A stretch of 64,000 bases of DNA from Alkalilacustris brevis (GTDB taxonomy: Bacteria; Pseudomonadota; Alphaproteobacteria; Rhodobacterales; Rhodobacteraceae). A program made the translations under genes and the position numbers. The stretch covers positions 1 to 64,000 of the forward strand of contig NZ_QNVJ01000064.1 of assembly GCF_003350345.1 (NCBI RefSeq), given 5' to 3'. Of the stretch, positions 17,879 to 26,754 are shown one piece after another. The notes beneath the pieces were generated by a model. It saw only the letters and a program-made list of their open reading frames with translations, searched no databases and had not been told where the DNA came from. Each line of letters begins with the position of its first letter. The first letter of the stretch is position 1.

Positions 17879-18886
17879 ATGGATATCAGGCAGCTGAGAT
17901 ATTTCGTGCAGATCGTCGAAAGCGGCAGCCTGTCGAAGGCCTCCAAGATGCTGCACATCGCCCAGCCCGCACTGACCCAGCAGCTGCGCAAGCTTGAAGA
18001 CCTGATCGGCAAACCTCTACTCACCCGCTCGTCAAAAGGAGTCACGCCCACTGATAACGGGCTGGCGCTCTATCATCATGCGCGGTTCATGATCCGGCAG
18101 TTCGACCAGGCGCTCTCCATCGCGCGCAGCGAGGCCGGCGCGCTGCACGGGATGATCTCGGTCGGGCTGCCCGCAACCACGGTTTCGGCCATCGGGCTGC
18201 CGCTGGTGCGCCGTATCCGCGAACGCTATCCCCATATCCTGCTGAATGTCGTCGAGGGCATGAGCGGGCATATCGCCGATCTGATGCGGCTCGGACAGCT
18301 TGACCTTGCCGTGCTGTTCAACGCCGATCTGTCCCAGGACCATTCGGTCGAGCCGCTGCTGACGGAGGAGTTGTTCCTGATCGTCGCGGATGAATCGCCC
18401 CTGGTCCCGCGCGCGCAAACGACAATCACCATTGCCGAGGTTGCGAAAATCCCCCTGATCCTGCCGACCGTGTCGCACGGGCTGCGCCAGCGCATCGCCG
18501 TCGAGTTCGAAAACCGCGACCTGAACATGAACGTCGTAGCCGAGATCGATTCGCTCGCGCTGCTGATGAACTGCGTGCATGAAGATATCGGCGCCACCAT
18601 CAAGCCGATGGGCGCGATCATGCACGAAGGGCCGCGCGGGCGGAAATGGCGGCACCTTCCCATCGCCGATGCCCGGCTGCGCCGGCGCAATTACCTCTAT
18701 ATGCCACCGCATGACGAGCAACCCACGGCCGCCGCGGTGGTCGCCGCCGAACTGAAGGAAACCGCCCGCCAGTTGATCGACAATCCGGTATGGCCCGGCT
18801 TTGAACGTCTCGGCGGCACCGCAGGCGAAGCCCCGCGCAAGACCGCCGATTTCGCCGATGGCATCTCGGCCGCCCGCATCATCTGA
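17879..18886 (+). CDS. LysR-family transcriptional regulator
   Basis: DNA-binding regulator, 335 aa. The ATG at 17879 gives MDIRQLRYFVQIVESGSLSK, the canonical LysR start; the longer open frame upstream is antisense to the ABC operon. The winged helix is at residues 1-60 (SKMLHIAQPALTQQLRKLED), and the effector domain follows from ~90. The overall look resembles the Nac/Cbl-like group. Divergent from the binding-protein gene, so it probably controls the operon in response to its substrate. The C-terminal ~40 residues are Ala/Arg-rich and longer than usual. Confidence 0.92.
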   Translation: MDIRQLRYFVQIVESGSLSKASKMLHIAQPALTQQLRKLEDLIGKPLLTRSSKGVTPTDNGLALYHHARFMIRQFDQALSIARSEAGALHGMISVGLPATTVSAIGLPLVRRIRERYPHILLNVVEGMSGHIADLMRLGQLDLAVLFNADLSQDHSVEPLLTEELFLIVADESPLVPRAQTTITIAEVAKIPLILPTVSHGLRQRIAVEFENRDLNMNVVAEIDSLALLMNCVHEDIGATIKPMGAIMHEGPRGRKWRHLPIADARLRRRNYLYMPPHDEQPTAAAVVAAELKETARQLIDNPVWPGFERLGGTAGEAPRKTADFADGISAARII

Positions 18887-18973
18887 GTCTGCGCACGAAA
18901 AAGCGGTCCCCGCTGCCGCGCGGCCTTGAACGTCAGCCGCAGATACCGTATCGCATGTGGGCTGCGACCGGAT

Positions 18974-19047
18974 GGCGAGTTGGCGGAGTGGTTACGCAGC
19001 GGACTGCAAATCCGTGTACACCGGTTCGATTCCGGTACTCGCCTCCA
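18974..19047 (+). tRNA. tRNA-Cys (GCA)
   Basis: Acceptor GGCGAGT pairs with ACTCGCC; discriminator T, and CCA encoded at 19045-19047. The anticodon loop CTGCAAA gives GCA. T-arm CCGGTTCGATTCCGG. The last 17 bases of the gene form part of the 20-bp repeat that marks the left end of an integrative element. Confidence 0.95.
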
Positions 19048-19050
19048 TTT
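19031..19050 (+). repeat. Left attachment repeat in tRNA-Cys
   Basis: TCCGGTACTCGCCTCCATTT, overlapping the tRNA-Cys T-stem, acceptor strand, CCA and three following bases. Identical to 25054-25073. Confidence 0.93.
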
Positions 19051-19085
19051 CATTCTAAATCAGTGACTTAGCTTCATAGCTCTCA

Positions 19086-19110
19086 GGTGTGACACAAAGT
19101 GGGACACACC
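19086..19110. promoter_or_regulatory. Inverted repeat before integrase (possible arm site/operator)
   Basis: GGTGTG and CACACC flank a 13-base centre. TGTGACACA and TGGGACACA within it are also near-direct repeats. It is five bases before the integrase ATG, suited to an integrase arm-binding site or autoregulatory operator. Similar GACAC words occur near the right end (around 24990). Confidence 0.35.
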
Positions 19111-19114
19111 ACCT

Positions 19115-20686
19115 ATGATGCTGTCATCCTACCTAAGCCCCTCCAGGCACGGAATTTACTACTTTCGCTGGCCCCTTCCCCGCACGGAAAACCGGAAGCG
19201 AGCCACTATCCGGATATCCCTCAGAACCCGTTGCCCGGATCGTGCTGGAGATTTGGCCCGTTATCTTGCATCATGCGGACGGTTAATACGGGATAACAGC
19301 ACCTTGGCAGGACTACGACAGGCTGAGATACGAGAGAAGGTCCAGACCTACTTCAAAGAACAACTGAGCCAGTACGATGACTGGCTAGACCGGCGCGTCC
19401 TGTCACGTAACGCCCTAGATCACGTTCGGGAAGAGATACAGGACCATGAGAGTTTTTTAGGACTGGACAGCGCGCATACTCAGTGGCTTCCTGTGGCCCG
19501 CTTCAAGCGGAAGATGGCCGTTTCCGATGCTGAGTGGGATTCCAGCCTACCCCGGATCGCGATTGAGCTTCGCAAGGGCCGACGCGATATGCTCAGAGCC
19601 GTTCTGGAGGCCGCTGAGAGCCGTGAGCGATATTCCTACGCCCAGACTCCCGCCGCACATCCTGCGCCCTCTCCGGTCGCCTCAGCGCCTCTGGGGCGGG
19701 CTATCGAAGATTTCATGGACGAGCATTCTCGCCAATGGCCTCAGAAGACCTCGAAACAGTTCCGAGCCTATCTCAACATCTTGATCGAGTACTTCGGTGA
19801 AGATCGGCTGCTGGGAACTATCACCAAGCAGGATGCCAGCGAGGTCAAGAAGGTGTTGCAAGCCTTGCCTTCCAGCCGGAAGACGAAACCCGCTCTCAAA
19901 GACTTGCCTATCACTGAGGTCATCAAGGTCCGTGGGCACAGCACGATCACACCCAAGACCATCAACAGCCACATAGATGCCTTTCGCCGATTCTTTGATT
20001 GGGCAGAGCGACACGCACATGCTCCGCACAGGTTGTTTGAGGGTATGAAAGTACCTAAAGCAAAGGACGGAGTGACCGAGCGCAAGCCCTACACGAAAGA
20101 ACAGACAAGCTTGATATTCTCGGTGTTGACGAGGAACCCATCCGGCCTTGTGCGCAGTGATAGCCACAGGTGGGGAACGCTTCTGGGCATGTTTACCGGA
20201 GCGCGGTTGAACGAGATTTGCCAGCTAGAAATTGCCGACATCAAACAGGACGGAGACATCTGGTTCTTAGACATAACCGATGAGGGTGACGATACCAAAC
20301 GACTGAAGGCTAAGGCAAGCAAGCGTAAGGTACCTATTCATTCCGGATTGATCCAACTGGGCTTCCTTGATTTTGTTAAAAGCCGTGAGAAACAGCAACG
20401 CCTTTTCCATGACTATAGCTACAACCGCAACGGTGGCTATGGCCGCAATCTAGGCCGTTGGTACAATGAAAGCTTTCTGCCAAAGCTGGGCATCAAGGAA
20501 CCAGCGTTGGTTTTCCACAGCCTACGGCACACAATGATAACCCGACTTGCGCAGGCAGGTGTTCCTGAACCAATCATCCAGTCTATCGTGGGCCATGCCC
20601 GAGCAGGAGTGACGCAGGAAGTATATATGCGAGAAGGATACACCCTTCATCAGTTGCATCAGGCGATAGAGAAGTTTCAGCTGTGA
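19115..20686 (+). CDS. Site-specific tyrosine integrase
   Basis: Tyrosine recombinase, 523 aa, which would insert and excise the element at tRNA-Cys. An N-terminal region of ~170 residues precedes a SAM-like core-binding domain (~195-300) and the catalytic domain (~320-510). Visible active-site boxes: GARLNEICQL (first Arg, ~363), Lys in SKRKVPIH, HSLRHT (~468-473), GHAR (~493), and the nucleophile Tyr in VYMREGY (~505). All catalytic residues appear present, so it is probably active. Two ATGs are adjacent at 19115 and 19118. Base composition is lower in GC than host genes, as for the rest of the element. Confidence 0.93.
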   Translation: MMLSSYLSPSRHGIYYFRWPLPRTENRKRATIRISLRTRCPDRAGDLARYLASCGRLIRDNSTLAGLRQAEIREKVQTYFKEQLSQYDDWLDRRVLSRNALDHVREEIQDHESFLGLDSAHTQWLPVARFKRKMAVSDAEWDSSLPRIAIELRKGRRDMLRAVLEAAESRERYSYAQTPAAHPAPSPVASAPLGRAIEDFMDEHSRQWPQKTSKQFRAYLNILIEYFGEDRLLGTITKQDASEVKKVLQALPSSRKTKPALKDLPITEVIKVRGHSTITPKTINSHIDAFRRFFDWAERHAHAPHRLFEGMKVPKAKDGVTERKPYTKEQTSLIFSVLTRNPSGLVRSDSHRWGTLLGMFTGARLNEICQLEIADIKQDGDIWFLDITDEGDDTKRLKAKASKRKVPIHSGLIQLGFLDFVKSREKQQRLFHDYSYNRNGGYGRNLGRWYNESFLPKLGIKEPALVFHSLRHTMITRLAQAGVPEPIIQSIVGHARAGVTQEVYMREGYTLHQLHQAIEKFQL

Positions 20687-20689
20687 GAC

Positions 20690-21240
20690 AGGAACAGTCT
20701 TGTTCGAACATGTTAGCTGAACCGGAGTAATGTGTCGCGTACTGTATACTGGGTATCTGTCGAAGCAGACATGAACTTAATATATTAAATATTATACATA
20801 TCACTGTATAATAATATTTATACCCGGTGAGCACTCAACTGAGTACATACCCGCTGCACTAAGGTAGTTACCAGATACATATTTATATTTATATTTGTAT
20901 ATTTAATATCTATCTAGACACCTAACTTCGGATCATCATACAAAGTATATATGAATGCTATCACATACTGTTGTGTATCACTTCAGATATAACATCTTTT
21001 GTATTATTATTATCAATAACCTATCATCTGTTACTGATACATCTGACAGATATCAGTAGCGGTGTTTCTTTCCATAAACGGGGGCAAAAAACAAGGCGTC
21101 CATTAACTTATTGACATTAATGTATATTTAGAGGTCATAGCATCAACTGACACACTCGGCGGAAGATCGAGCAAGCATACCTGAAACGACACCCCGGATG
21201 ACCTGGCGCAAGAATTTACTGATTGTATAGGCTGAGAGCC
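20690..21240. other. AT-rich non-coding block of the tRNA-Cys element
   Basis: About 550 bases, the most AT-rich sequence in the window, with long runs of A/T words (TATATTAAATATTATACATAT; ATTTATATTTATATTTGTATA) and no coding frame of useful length on either strand. It includes a hairpin at 21032-21058 (arms TACTGAT/ATCAGTA, inner ATCT/AGAT, loop GAC) and a 10-bp palindrome ACATTAATGT at 21114-21123 overlapping a TTGACA box. Candidates: control region, small RNA or origin; none proved. Confidence 0.6.
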
Positions 21241-21403
21241 TCCCTATCTGGCAGCGCCAAGCATCCTAACCAGCCATTCCGGTTTGCTCGTCAAACACAC
21301 AAGCAGCCTACCCCCACCCGTCCACTGCGTCCAATTCCGGGCCTTAACCTGAGCAGTTTGACCGGCACCCCGGCATAGAGCCGCTGAGCCGCCCACTGAG
21401 AGC

Positions 21404-22066
21404 CTATCCAGCCTCCAGCCTGTCGAGCACGCGTTTGACCTGCGAAGCCTGCCAGCGCCCACCTCTGGCGCTCTGAACGCCTGCCCGATTTAGATGGTCT
21501 GCAATTTCTCGCAAGGGCTTCCCAGCCTCTCGCAAAGGCAGCACGATTCCCGCGACCTTGTTCGCCCTCGCAATCGCATTCTCCTTGATCGCAGCATTGC
21601 GGCGCATAGTCTTATCTCGAAGTCCACCAAGCTGTTTGCCACGCGCTTTCGCCTCTGCAAGTGCCGCCTTGGTCCGCGCCGAAATGAACTGCCGCTCTTG
21701 CTCTGCCAGCGCCGCGTAGATGTGCAGTTGAAAGTTATCCGCATGAGGCATCTGAGCAACGCGAAAAGTCACGCGCTTGTCCTCCATTAGAGAAGCAATG
21801 GCCGAGACCTTCCGAGACAACCTATCGAGCTTACTGACCAGCAGCGTAGCCCCTGCCTGACGGCACATGTCGAGCGCAGCGATAAGGTTGGGCCTCTCCG
21901 TGCTCGCCCCGCTCAGAACATCTGTGAACGTTGCCAAGACACGATAGGGCTCAGTGTTAAAGCTCTCCAGGAACAAAGCAATATCGCGATCCTGCGCTTC
22001 CAGACCTAACCCACTACGCCCCTGCTCTTTGGTGCTGACTCGCCTATAGATAACATACGCTTGCAT
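21404..22066 (-). CDS. Serine recombinase (resolvase/invertase family)
   Basis: Small serine recombinase, 220 aa. The start at 22066 ([25 protein letters not shown]) follows GAAGGTCG. The catalytic domain (1-~135) has YRRVSTKEQ with the nucleophile Ser, then [12 protein letters not shown] and [21 protein letters not shown]. The C-terminal Hin-type DNA-binding helix-turn-helix is at ~160-215 ([12 protein letters not shown]). It could resolve element multimers, invert a segment or act in transposition. Palindromes CAACGTTG and GGTTGT-N7-ACAACC at 22129-22154, 63 bases upstream of the start, could be its target or operator. Confidence 0.9.
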   Translation of the reverse strand: MQAYVIYRRVSTKEQGRSGLGLEAQDRDIALFLESFNTEPYRVLATFTDVLSGASTERPNLIAALDMCRQAGATLLVSKLDRLSRKVSAIASLMEDKRVTFRVAQMPHADNFQLHIYAALAEQERQFISARTKAALAEAKARGKQLGGLRDKTMRRNAAIKENAIARANKVAGIVLPLREAGKPLREIADHLNRAGVQSARGGRWQASQVKRVLDRLEAG

Positions 22067-22355
22067 CAAAACGACCTTCACTTGCCCACCCCGTGTCTGA
22101 GCAGCATCCAACCGTATGTTGCAAATGTCAACGTTGGTTGTGCTCGTTACAACCGATAGATGTGCTACTACCTGGTGGGCTATGGGGACTTCTGAGCACT
22201 GGTCAGATTATGATACCGCCTTGGAAATCTGTGCCGAAAAATGGCGCTAGTGTTCGCCACCTGACGAAAGATATGATAACTAACCCTCGAGTGGGAAGCG
22301 TCTCCGACGCAGCGGACGCCAGTGCTATGATAAGATAGGATTTTATAGGTGCCAC

Positions 22356-22712
22356 TTGAGCTTTGATCGCGTGCTGAGGGTAGTCCTGGGTGTCATTGGC
22401 TTGGCAGGGTCTCGTTCTTTACGGGGGGCATATTACAACACCCGCAGGATTTCCCGAGCAATTAAGACCCCTTCAAAAACTCATCGCCAACACCGACCAA
22501 GAAACGACTTGGCAACTGAAGCGGGAACTCATGATGACCTCCGCTTAATGGCTGCTTGGTTGACTGAGAACGTCGTCGATCAGCTCAACCCTAAACAACG
22601 CAGCTTTGTAGAAAATATGGACGCCGGGTTGAAGAGTGGCAGAAGGCCTTCCCCGAAACAAGAAAAATGGCTACGATCAATTTATAGCAAGTACAGTACA
22701 ACAAAAATATAG
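22356..22712 (+). CDS. Hypothetical small protein (doubtful)
   Basis: Open frame of 118 codons from a TTG. The C-terminal half reads LNPKQRSFVENMDAGLKSG followed by SPKQEKWLRSIYSKY, which looks like a real helical protein and resembles small proteins I recall from alphaproteobacterial islands. The N-terminal half looks random, so the true start may be the ATG at 22548 (54 aa). No clear ribosome site for either. It ends eight bases before the SNase-like gene. Confidence 0.33.
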   Translation: MSFDRVLRVVLGVIGLAGSRSLRGAYYNTRRISRAIKTPSKTHRQHRPRNDLATEAGTHDDLRLMAAWLTENVVDQLNPKQRSFVENMDAGLKSGRRPSPKQEKWLRSIYSKYSTTKI

Positions 22713-22719
22713 GGTAACG

Positions 22720-23199
22720 ATGCGAATTTTTGTCTATCAGGTCTTCATTGCCATACTTACGCTTACTGGTCTCCCGTCGATTTTGAGCGCTCAAGTACCG
22801 GTCGTTCCGCATGGGCAATCATTCTCTTGCACCCCTACTCATGTCTGGGATGGCGATGGTCCGGTATGGTGCGAAGAGGGGCCGCGTGTCAGGCTCGCCG
22901 GTATTGCAGCTCGTGAACTGGATGGAAGCTGCTCTCCGGGACATCCTTGCCCAGCATCAAGCGGCATTGCCGCACGCGATGCGCTGGTGGCGTTTTTGGG
23001 AACACCCACTGGAGTAGGCCGACATGGACATATTCTTATAACTGGACCTGTCCTGAGATGCCGGTCAGACGGTTCGGCTGGAGGCAATCGTACTGCCGCG
23101 TGGTGTGTCTCCCCAGTACATGGCGACATTAGTTGTGCGATGGTTCGCGGAGGTTGGGCGCTACGCTGGGACCGATATTGGGGACAGCATAGGTGCTAG
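22720..23199 (+). CDS. Secreted SNase-like (thermonuclease family) protein
   Basis: Exported protein, 159 aa. The ATG at 22720 has AGGGTAACG before it and gives a signal peptide (residues 1-~24, cleavage near LSA). An OB-fold SNase segment follows: VWDGDGPVW with Asp44 and Asp46, then RLAGIAARE. Arg58 and Glu66 fall at the spacing of staphylococcal nuclease Arg35/Glu43. The usual Asp-Ala/Thr after GI (a calcium ligand) is Ala-Ala here, so catalysis is uncertain. Six or more cysteines suggest disulfides and a periplasmic location. Similar proteins are common in Rhodobacterales; the role in this element is unknown. Confidence 0.75.
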   Translation: MRIFVYQVFIAILTLTGLPSILSAQVPVVPHGQSFSCTPTHVWDGDGPVWCEEGPRVRLAGIAARELDGSCSPGHPCPASSGIAARDALVAFLGTPTGVGRHGHILITGPVLRCRSDGSAGGNRTAAWCVSPVHGDISCAMVRGGWALRWDRYWGQHRC

Positions 23200-23405
23200 T
23201 ATTCGCTACTAGACACATGATTCCCGATTGAATCGAGGTTTGGGACATGCACCCAGCATCACCAACGAAACGGCCATATGACGGCTTGGAGCCCTTTGCG
23301 GACCTTCAGGCTTGATTGATCAAAACGTGAGGCGCTGCTACTCTTGCTGGAGACAACCCGACGAAACCTAAGGCGAATAGTATTCGTCGCCATGGAACAG
23401 AGCAT

Positions 23406-24605
23406 TTGGACAACGAAATTTGGCAAGCCGTAACTGAACTGTTCTTCTTATTGGAGCAGCCGGACCTTCCTGAAGAAGAGTATCAGCTGTTCTTTGAAAG
23501 AAATCCGTGTGTTTTTGATGTCCTTGGCTTCGACTGCTTTGCTCCGTTTGATATCAAGTCAGGAAACAAGCTTCCGTTCGATGAAGAGCGTGGTTTCACA
23601 CCGATGCCAGATTTCATATGTGGTAAGCGCGATGTTGAGGAAGCTGTCGTGTTTGAAATAAAGAGGCCAGATGAAACACGGGCAGTTACAGCCAGGGCAG
23701 ATGGAAATCGAGCGAAACTGCGGGCCAATATTGAAGGCTATGTGAGTCAGACATGTGAATATGTTAAATCTATACGTGGCAACTCAGATGCACGAAAGGC
23801 GGTATGCCAGATTCTGGAAATGAACAGGATTAGATCGACCTCTGGATTACTATTGTGCGGGATGTCTGATGATAACGATGCACCAGTAGTGGCTGAGCTA
23901 ATCTCAGAAAGGGAGCCAAGAATACAGTATATGTATTACGACAAGCTTTACGATAAAATGTGTGACGCATATGCGCGAAATCGTAAACAGTATGCGAAAG
24001 TAGAAAGAGTGTATGAAGGCTTAGAGGGCGTGCATTTGACTGTGATGGCCAGCATTTCGCCAGAGCAGTTGCATGGACGCGCCTATTTGATTGATATCGG
24101 GGAAGCCAGAAGAAATAGAGTCTCACTCTATGTCACGGACACTGCTTATATTCATCTCTTAGACGCTGACGGCCATCCTCTTGAAGTCAAGATTGACGTT
24201 GAATTTGGCGTTCCTCAGATTTTCCAAATTGAGTTCTCAAATGATCCAATAGTCGGCTTTCTCTCAATTTTACACAACAATAAGGAGATAATAAATATGC
24301 AGCGTCAAGATGGATATCAGAATTCCCTAAGCATGGAGAATATGGTAATTGGATCTGACCGCGATGGCCAGCTTGGCGCTTGTTGTATTATTGGCACGAC
24401 TCTGCTCAGGTACAGAGTACTGGGAATTAAAGAGAAGCTAGATTTTCTTGGCTGGCTCATTAATGAGTCCGAAACAGGGTATGGCTTAGAGCATAATGGC
24501 ACACAGTACATGCGCAGAAATGTGGATGGTAATTTCATTCAGGAGTCAGGGGAGGCAAGGCCGATATTACGAGAAACTTTGCATTACAGTAGAACAAAAA
24601 AGTGA
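23406..24605 (+). CDS. Shedu-like PD-(D/E)xK protein, candidate anti-phage nuclease
   Basis: Protein of 399 aa from a TTG start (no in-frame ATG upstream before a stop). The N-terminal part has EEEYQLFFERNPCVF, then MPDFICGKRDVEEAVVFEIKRP. Asp69, Glu84 and Lys86 fit the PD-(D/E)xK nuclease core, and the pattern of LFFERNP + DF + ExKRP resembles DUF4263/Shedu (SduA) proteins. A helical segment with EGYVSQTCEYVKSIRGN follows, then a beta-rich C-terminal half (~200-395) I do not recognise. No transmembrane segment. Lower GC than the host. Alone in its transcription unit at the right end of the element, as cargo defence genes often are. The family match is from memory and tentative. Confidence 0.6.
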   Translation: MDNEIWQAVTELFFLLEQPDLPEEEYQLFFERNPCVFDVLGFDCFAPFDIKSGNKLPFDEERGFTPMPDFICGKRDVEEAVVFEIKRPDETRAVTARADGNRAKLRANIEGYVSQTCEYVKSIRGNSDARKAVCQILEMNRIRSTSGLLLCGMSDDNDAPVVAELISEREPRIQYMYYDKLYDKMCDAYARNRKQYAKVERVYEGLEGVHLTVMASISPEQLHGRAYLIDIGEARRNRVSLYVTDTAYIHLLDADGHPLEVKIDVEFGVPQIFQIEFSNDPIVGFLSILHNNKEIINMQRQDGYQNSLSMENMVIGSDRDGQLGACCIIGTTLLRYRVLGIKEKLDFLGWLINESETGYGLEHNGTQYMRRNVDGNFIQESGEARPILRETLHYSRTKK

Positions 24606-25053
24606 GTGCTTTGTGTCGACCTAAATAGACCCGTTTCTTTCTTCGCTGCGCGCCCAGCACAGAGTCTCACGACGGCTACGAATGAAAATAGAAATGTTGA
24701 AGCGAACGTCCGCAAGGTCCCGCATAGCCGCGTTGAAGCCAACAAGGTTCCATCGCGCTGTCAAGCTTTGGTGTCAGTGCAAATTCTCACCCATCGAAAA
24801 CCGGGAATCGCGCTTGGGAGCGACACGTCGCACTGAGCACACAAGTTGGCACTCTGGAGTTATAAAAGCGACGAGAGGGCGAGATTTGTTCTCTCTGTGC
24901 TCTCAACCCAACGCGCTCGAAAGCCAAATGCGATAGCCTGCTATTGACAAGTATTCTGACCTGAAACAAGAGTGTGCCTCACAATGAGACACGCTGCGAA
25001 ACCTCAAGCCTGACGGCTCAGCTAACTCAAAGACTTAGAAAATTGGTAGCGGG
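24606..25053. other. Right-end non-coding segment of tRNA-Cys element
   Basis: About 450 bases after the Shedu-like gene with no convincing coding frame or recognisable gene remnant. GTGCCTCACAATGAGACACGC near 24975-24996 repeats GACAC words present beside the integrase and could be a right arm-binding site. Confidence 0.45.
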
Positions 25054-25073
25054 TCCGGTACTCGCCTCCATTT
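25054..25073 (+). repeat. Right attachment repeat
   Basis: Exact second copy of the 20-bp tRNA-Cys 3' sequence. The bases before it (GCGGG) do not continue the tRNA T-arm, so this copy is not part of a tRNA. Host-like GC-rich sequence resumes at once after it. Confidence 0.93.
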
Positions 25074-25264
25074 TCAATCTCGACAACCTGTTCGGGACGC
25101 ACCGGCGATAGGCGCCAGTTTGGCACGCCAGGACCAACTGGACAATGCCACCGGCACGCCCGCGAGGCCCCCGCCACCGGCCTGCCGCGCCCTTTCTCGG
25201 CCAGTTGCCGGCGCCGGGGCTTTCAAATACCGTGGGGCGGATCATTTTTCAGGGGAGGCCCATC

Positions 25265-26557
25265 ATGACCGACGAACAGAATCTCGGCTTCGACACCAAG
25301 CTGATCCATGCCGGGGCCAGCCCCGACCCCGCCACCGGTGCGCGGCAGGTGCCGATCTATCAGACCACGTCCTATGTGTTCCGCGATGCCGACCATGCGG
25401 CGGCGCTCTTCAACCTTCAGGAGGTGGGCTACATCTATTCGCGGCTGACCAACCCCACGGTGGCAGCCCTGCAGGCCCGCATGGCCGCGCTTGAGGGCGG
25501 GGCGGGCGCAGTCTGCTGCTCGTCGGGTCATGCGGCGCAGATTCTCGCGCTGTTTCCGCTGATGCGGCCGGGCTGCAACGTGGTGTCGGCAAACCGGCTC
25601 TATGGTGGCACGGTGACGCAGTTCTCGCAGACCTTCAAACGGTTCGGCTGGGAGGCGCGCTTTGTCGACACCGACGATCTTGACGCGGTCGAGGCGGCGA
25701 TTGACGAAAACACACGCGCAATCTTCTGCGAAAGCATCGCCAACCCGGGCGGCTATGTCACCGACATCCCGGCGCTGGCGGCGATCGCTGATCGTGCGGG
25801 CATTCCGCTGATCGTCGACAACACCACCGCCACCCCCTATCTGTGCCGCCCGATCGAACAGGGCGCCACGCTGGTGGTGCATTCGATGACCAAATACCTC
25901 ACCGGCAACGGCACCGTGACCGGCGGGGTGCTGATCGATTCGGGCACGTTCGACTGGTCGGCCAGCGACAAGTTCCCCTCGCTCAGCGCGCCCGAGCCGG
26001 CCTATCACGGGCTGAAATTCCACGAGACCTTCGGCGCCATGGCCTTCACCTTCCACGGCATCGCCATCGGGCTGCGTGACCTGGGCATGACGCTCAACCC
26101 GCAGGCCGCGCATTACACGCTGATGGGAATCGAGACGCTGAGCCTGCGGATGCAGCGCCATTGCGAGAATGCCGTCAAGGTCGCCAGTTGGCTTGAGCAG
26201 GATCCGCGCGTAGCCTACGTCACCTATGCCGGGCTGCCCTCTTCGCCTTATTACGAGCGGGCCAAGCGCATCTGCCCCAAGGGCGCGTCGTCACTGTTCA
26301 CCTTCTCGCTCAAGGCCGGGTATGAGGCCTGCATCAAGCTGATCGACAATGTGGAAATCTTCAGCCATGTGGCCAATCTGGGCGACACGCGCTCGCTGAT
26401 CATCCACTCGGCCTCGACCACGCACCGGCAGTTGACCGAGGCGCAGCAGATCGCCGCCGGCGCCGCGCCCGACGTGGTGCGCCTGTCGATCGGCATCGAG
26501 GACGCCGATGACCTGATCGCCGATCTCGACCAGGCGCTGACCAAGGCGGGGGCGTAA
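25265..26557 (+). CDS. metY: O-acetylhomoserine sulfhydrylase (Cys/Met metabolism PLP enzyme)
   Basis: Cytosolic PLP enzyme, 430 aa, which would make homocysteine from O-acetylhomoserine and sulfide. The ATG at 25265 follows AGGGGAGG. Family features: TKLIHAG at the start, YSRLTNPT, the CSSGHAAQ active-site loop, VDNTTATPYLCRPIEQGA, and the PLP lysine at 210 (HSMTKYLTGNG). C-terminal HSASTTHRQLT and VRLSIGIED are typical. MetY runs to ~425-430 residues, longer than cystathionine synthases (~390), which favours this call. First host gene after the tRNA-Cys element. I looked for a SAM riboswitch in the 190-base leader and saw none. Confidence 0.92.
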   Translation: MTDEQNLGFDTKLIHAGASPDPATGARQVPIYQTTSYVFRDADHAAALFNLQEVGYIYSRLTNPTVAALQARMAALEGGAGAVCCSSGHAAQILALFPLMRPGCNVVSANRLYGGTVTQFSQTFKRFGWEARFVDTDDLDAVEAAIDENTRAIFCESIANPGGYVTDIPALAAIADRAGIPLIVDNTTATPYLCRPIEQGATLVVHSMTKYLTGNGTVTGGVLIDSGTFDWSASDKFPSLSAPEPAYHGLKFHETFGAMAFTFHGIAIGLRDLGMTLNPQAAHYTLMGIETLSLRMQRHCENAVKVASWLEQDPRVAYVTYAGLPSSPYYERAKRICPKGASSLFTFSLKAGYEACIKLIDNVEIFSHVANLGDTRSLIIHSASTTHRQLTEAQQIAAGAAPDVVRLSIGIEDADDLIADLDQALTKAGA

Positions 26558-26634
26558 CAGCCGGCCGGAACGCGGCCAGACATAATGCCAGGCGCACCGG
26601 GGTATTGGGTGCTGCGTTTGATCGGTTTCATTCC

Positions 26635-26658
26635 GCCCGGGCCACTTGTGGCCCGGGC
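26635..26658. terminator. Hairpin between convergent metY and SIMPL genes
   Basis: GCCCGGGCCA / TGGCCCGGGC, 10 bp around CTTG. No T-run. Midway between the two stops. Confidence 0.6.
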
Positions 26659-26754
26659 ATGCGCCCGCCCGCCCCCCAGGCGGCCGCATGCCCTCTGGTC
26701 GGGGCTGACGAGTACAATTTAACGCAACACGTAATACCCCGGCGCGCCCTCCGT

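Larger units (their letters stand above)
19031..25073. mobile_element. 6.0-kb integrative element in tRNA-Cys
   Basis: Bounded by an exact 20-bp direct repeat of the tRNA-Cys 3' end (19031-19050 and 25054-25073). The integrase gene starts 65 bases inside the left end and reads inward. Base composition is visibly more AT-rich than the flanks, with a strongly AT-rich non-coding block at 20.7-21.2 kb. Contents: tyrosine integrase, serine recombinase, SNase-like secreted protein, Shedu-like protein and a doubtful small gene. No conjugation, phage structural or replication genes are recognisable, so mobility beyond integration/excision would depend on a helper. Confidence 0.9.

Noticed and set aside
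20690-21240. Retron or CRISPR array in the AT-rich block
   Set aside because: No reverse transcriptase or Cas gene nearby, and no regularly spaced identical repeats. No CRISPR array was seen anywhere in the window.
22093-22338. 81-codon frame upstream of the SNase-like gene
   Set aside because: No ribosome site, no domain, and it overlaps the likely promoter/target region of the serine recombinase.
25074-25264. SAM-II or other SAM riboswitch before metY
   Set aside because: The leader has hairpins but lacks the SAM-II conserved CGTGGT and AAACAAG-type blocks.
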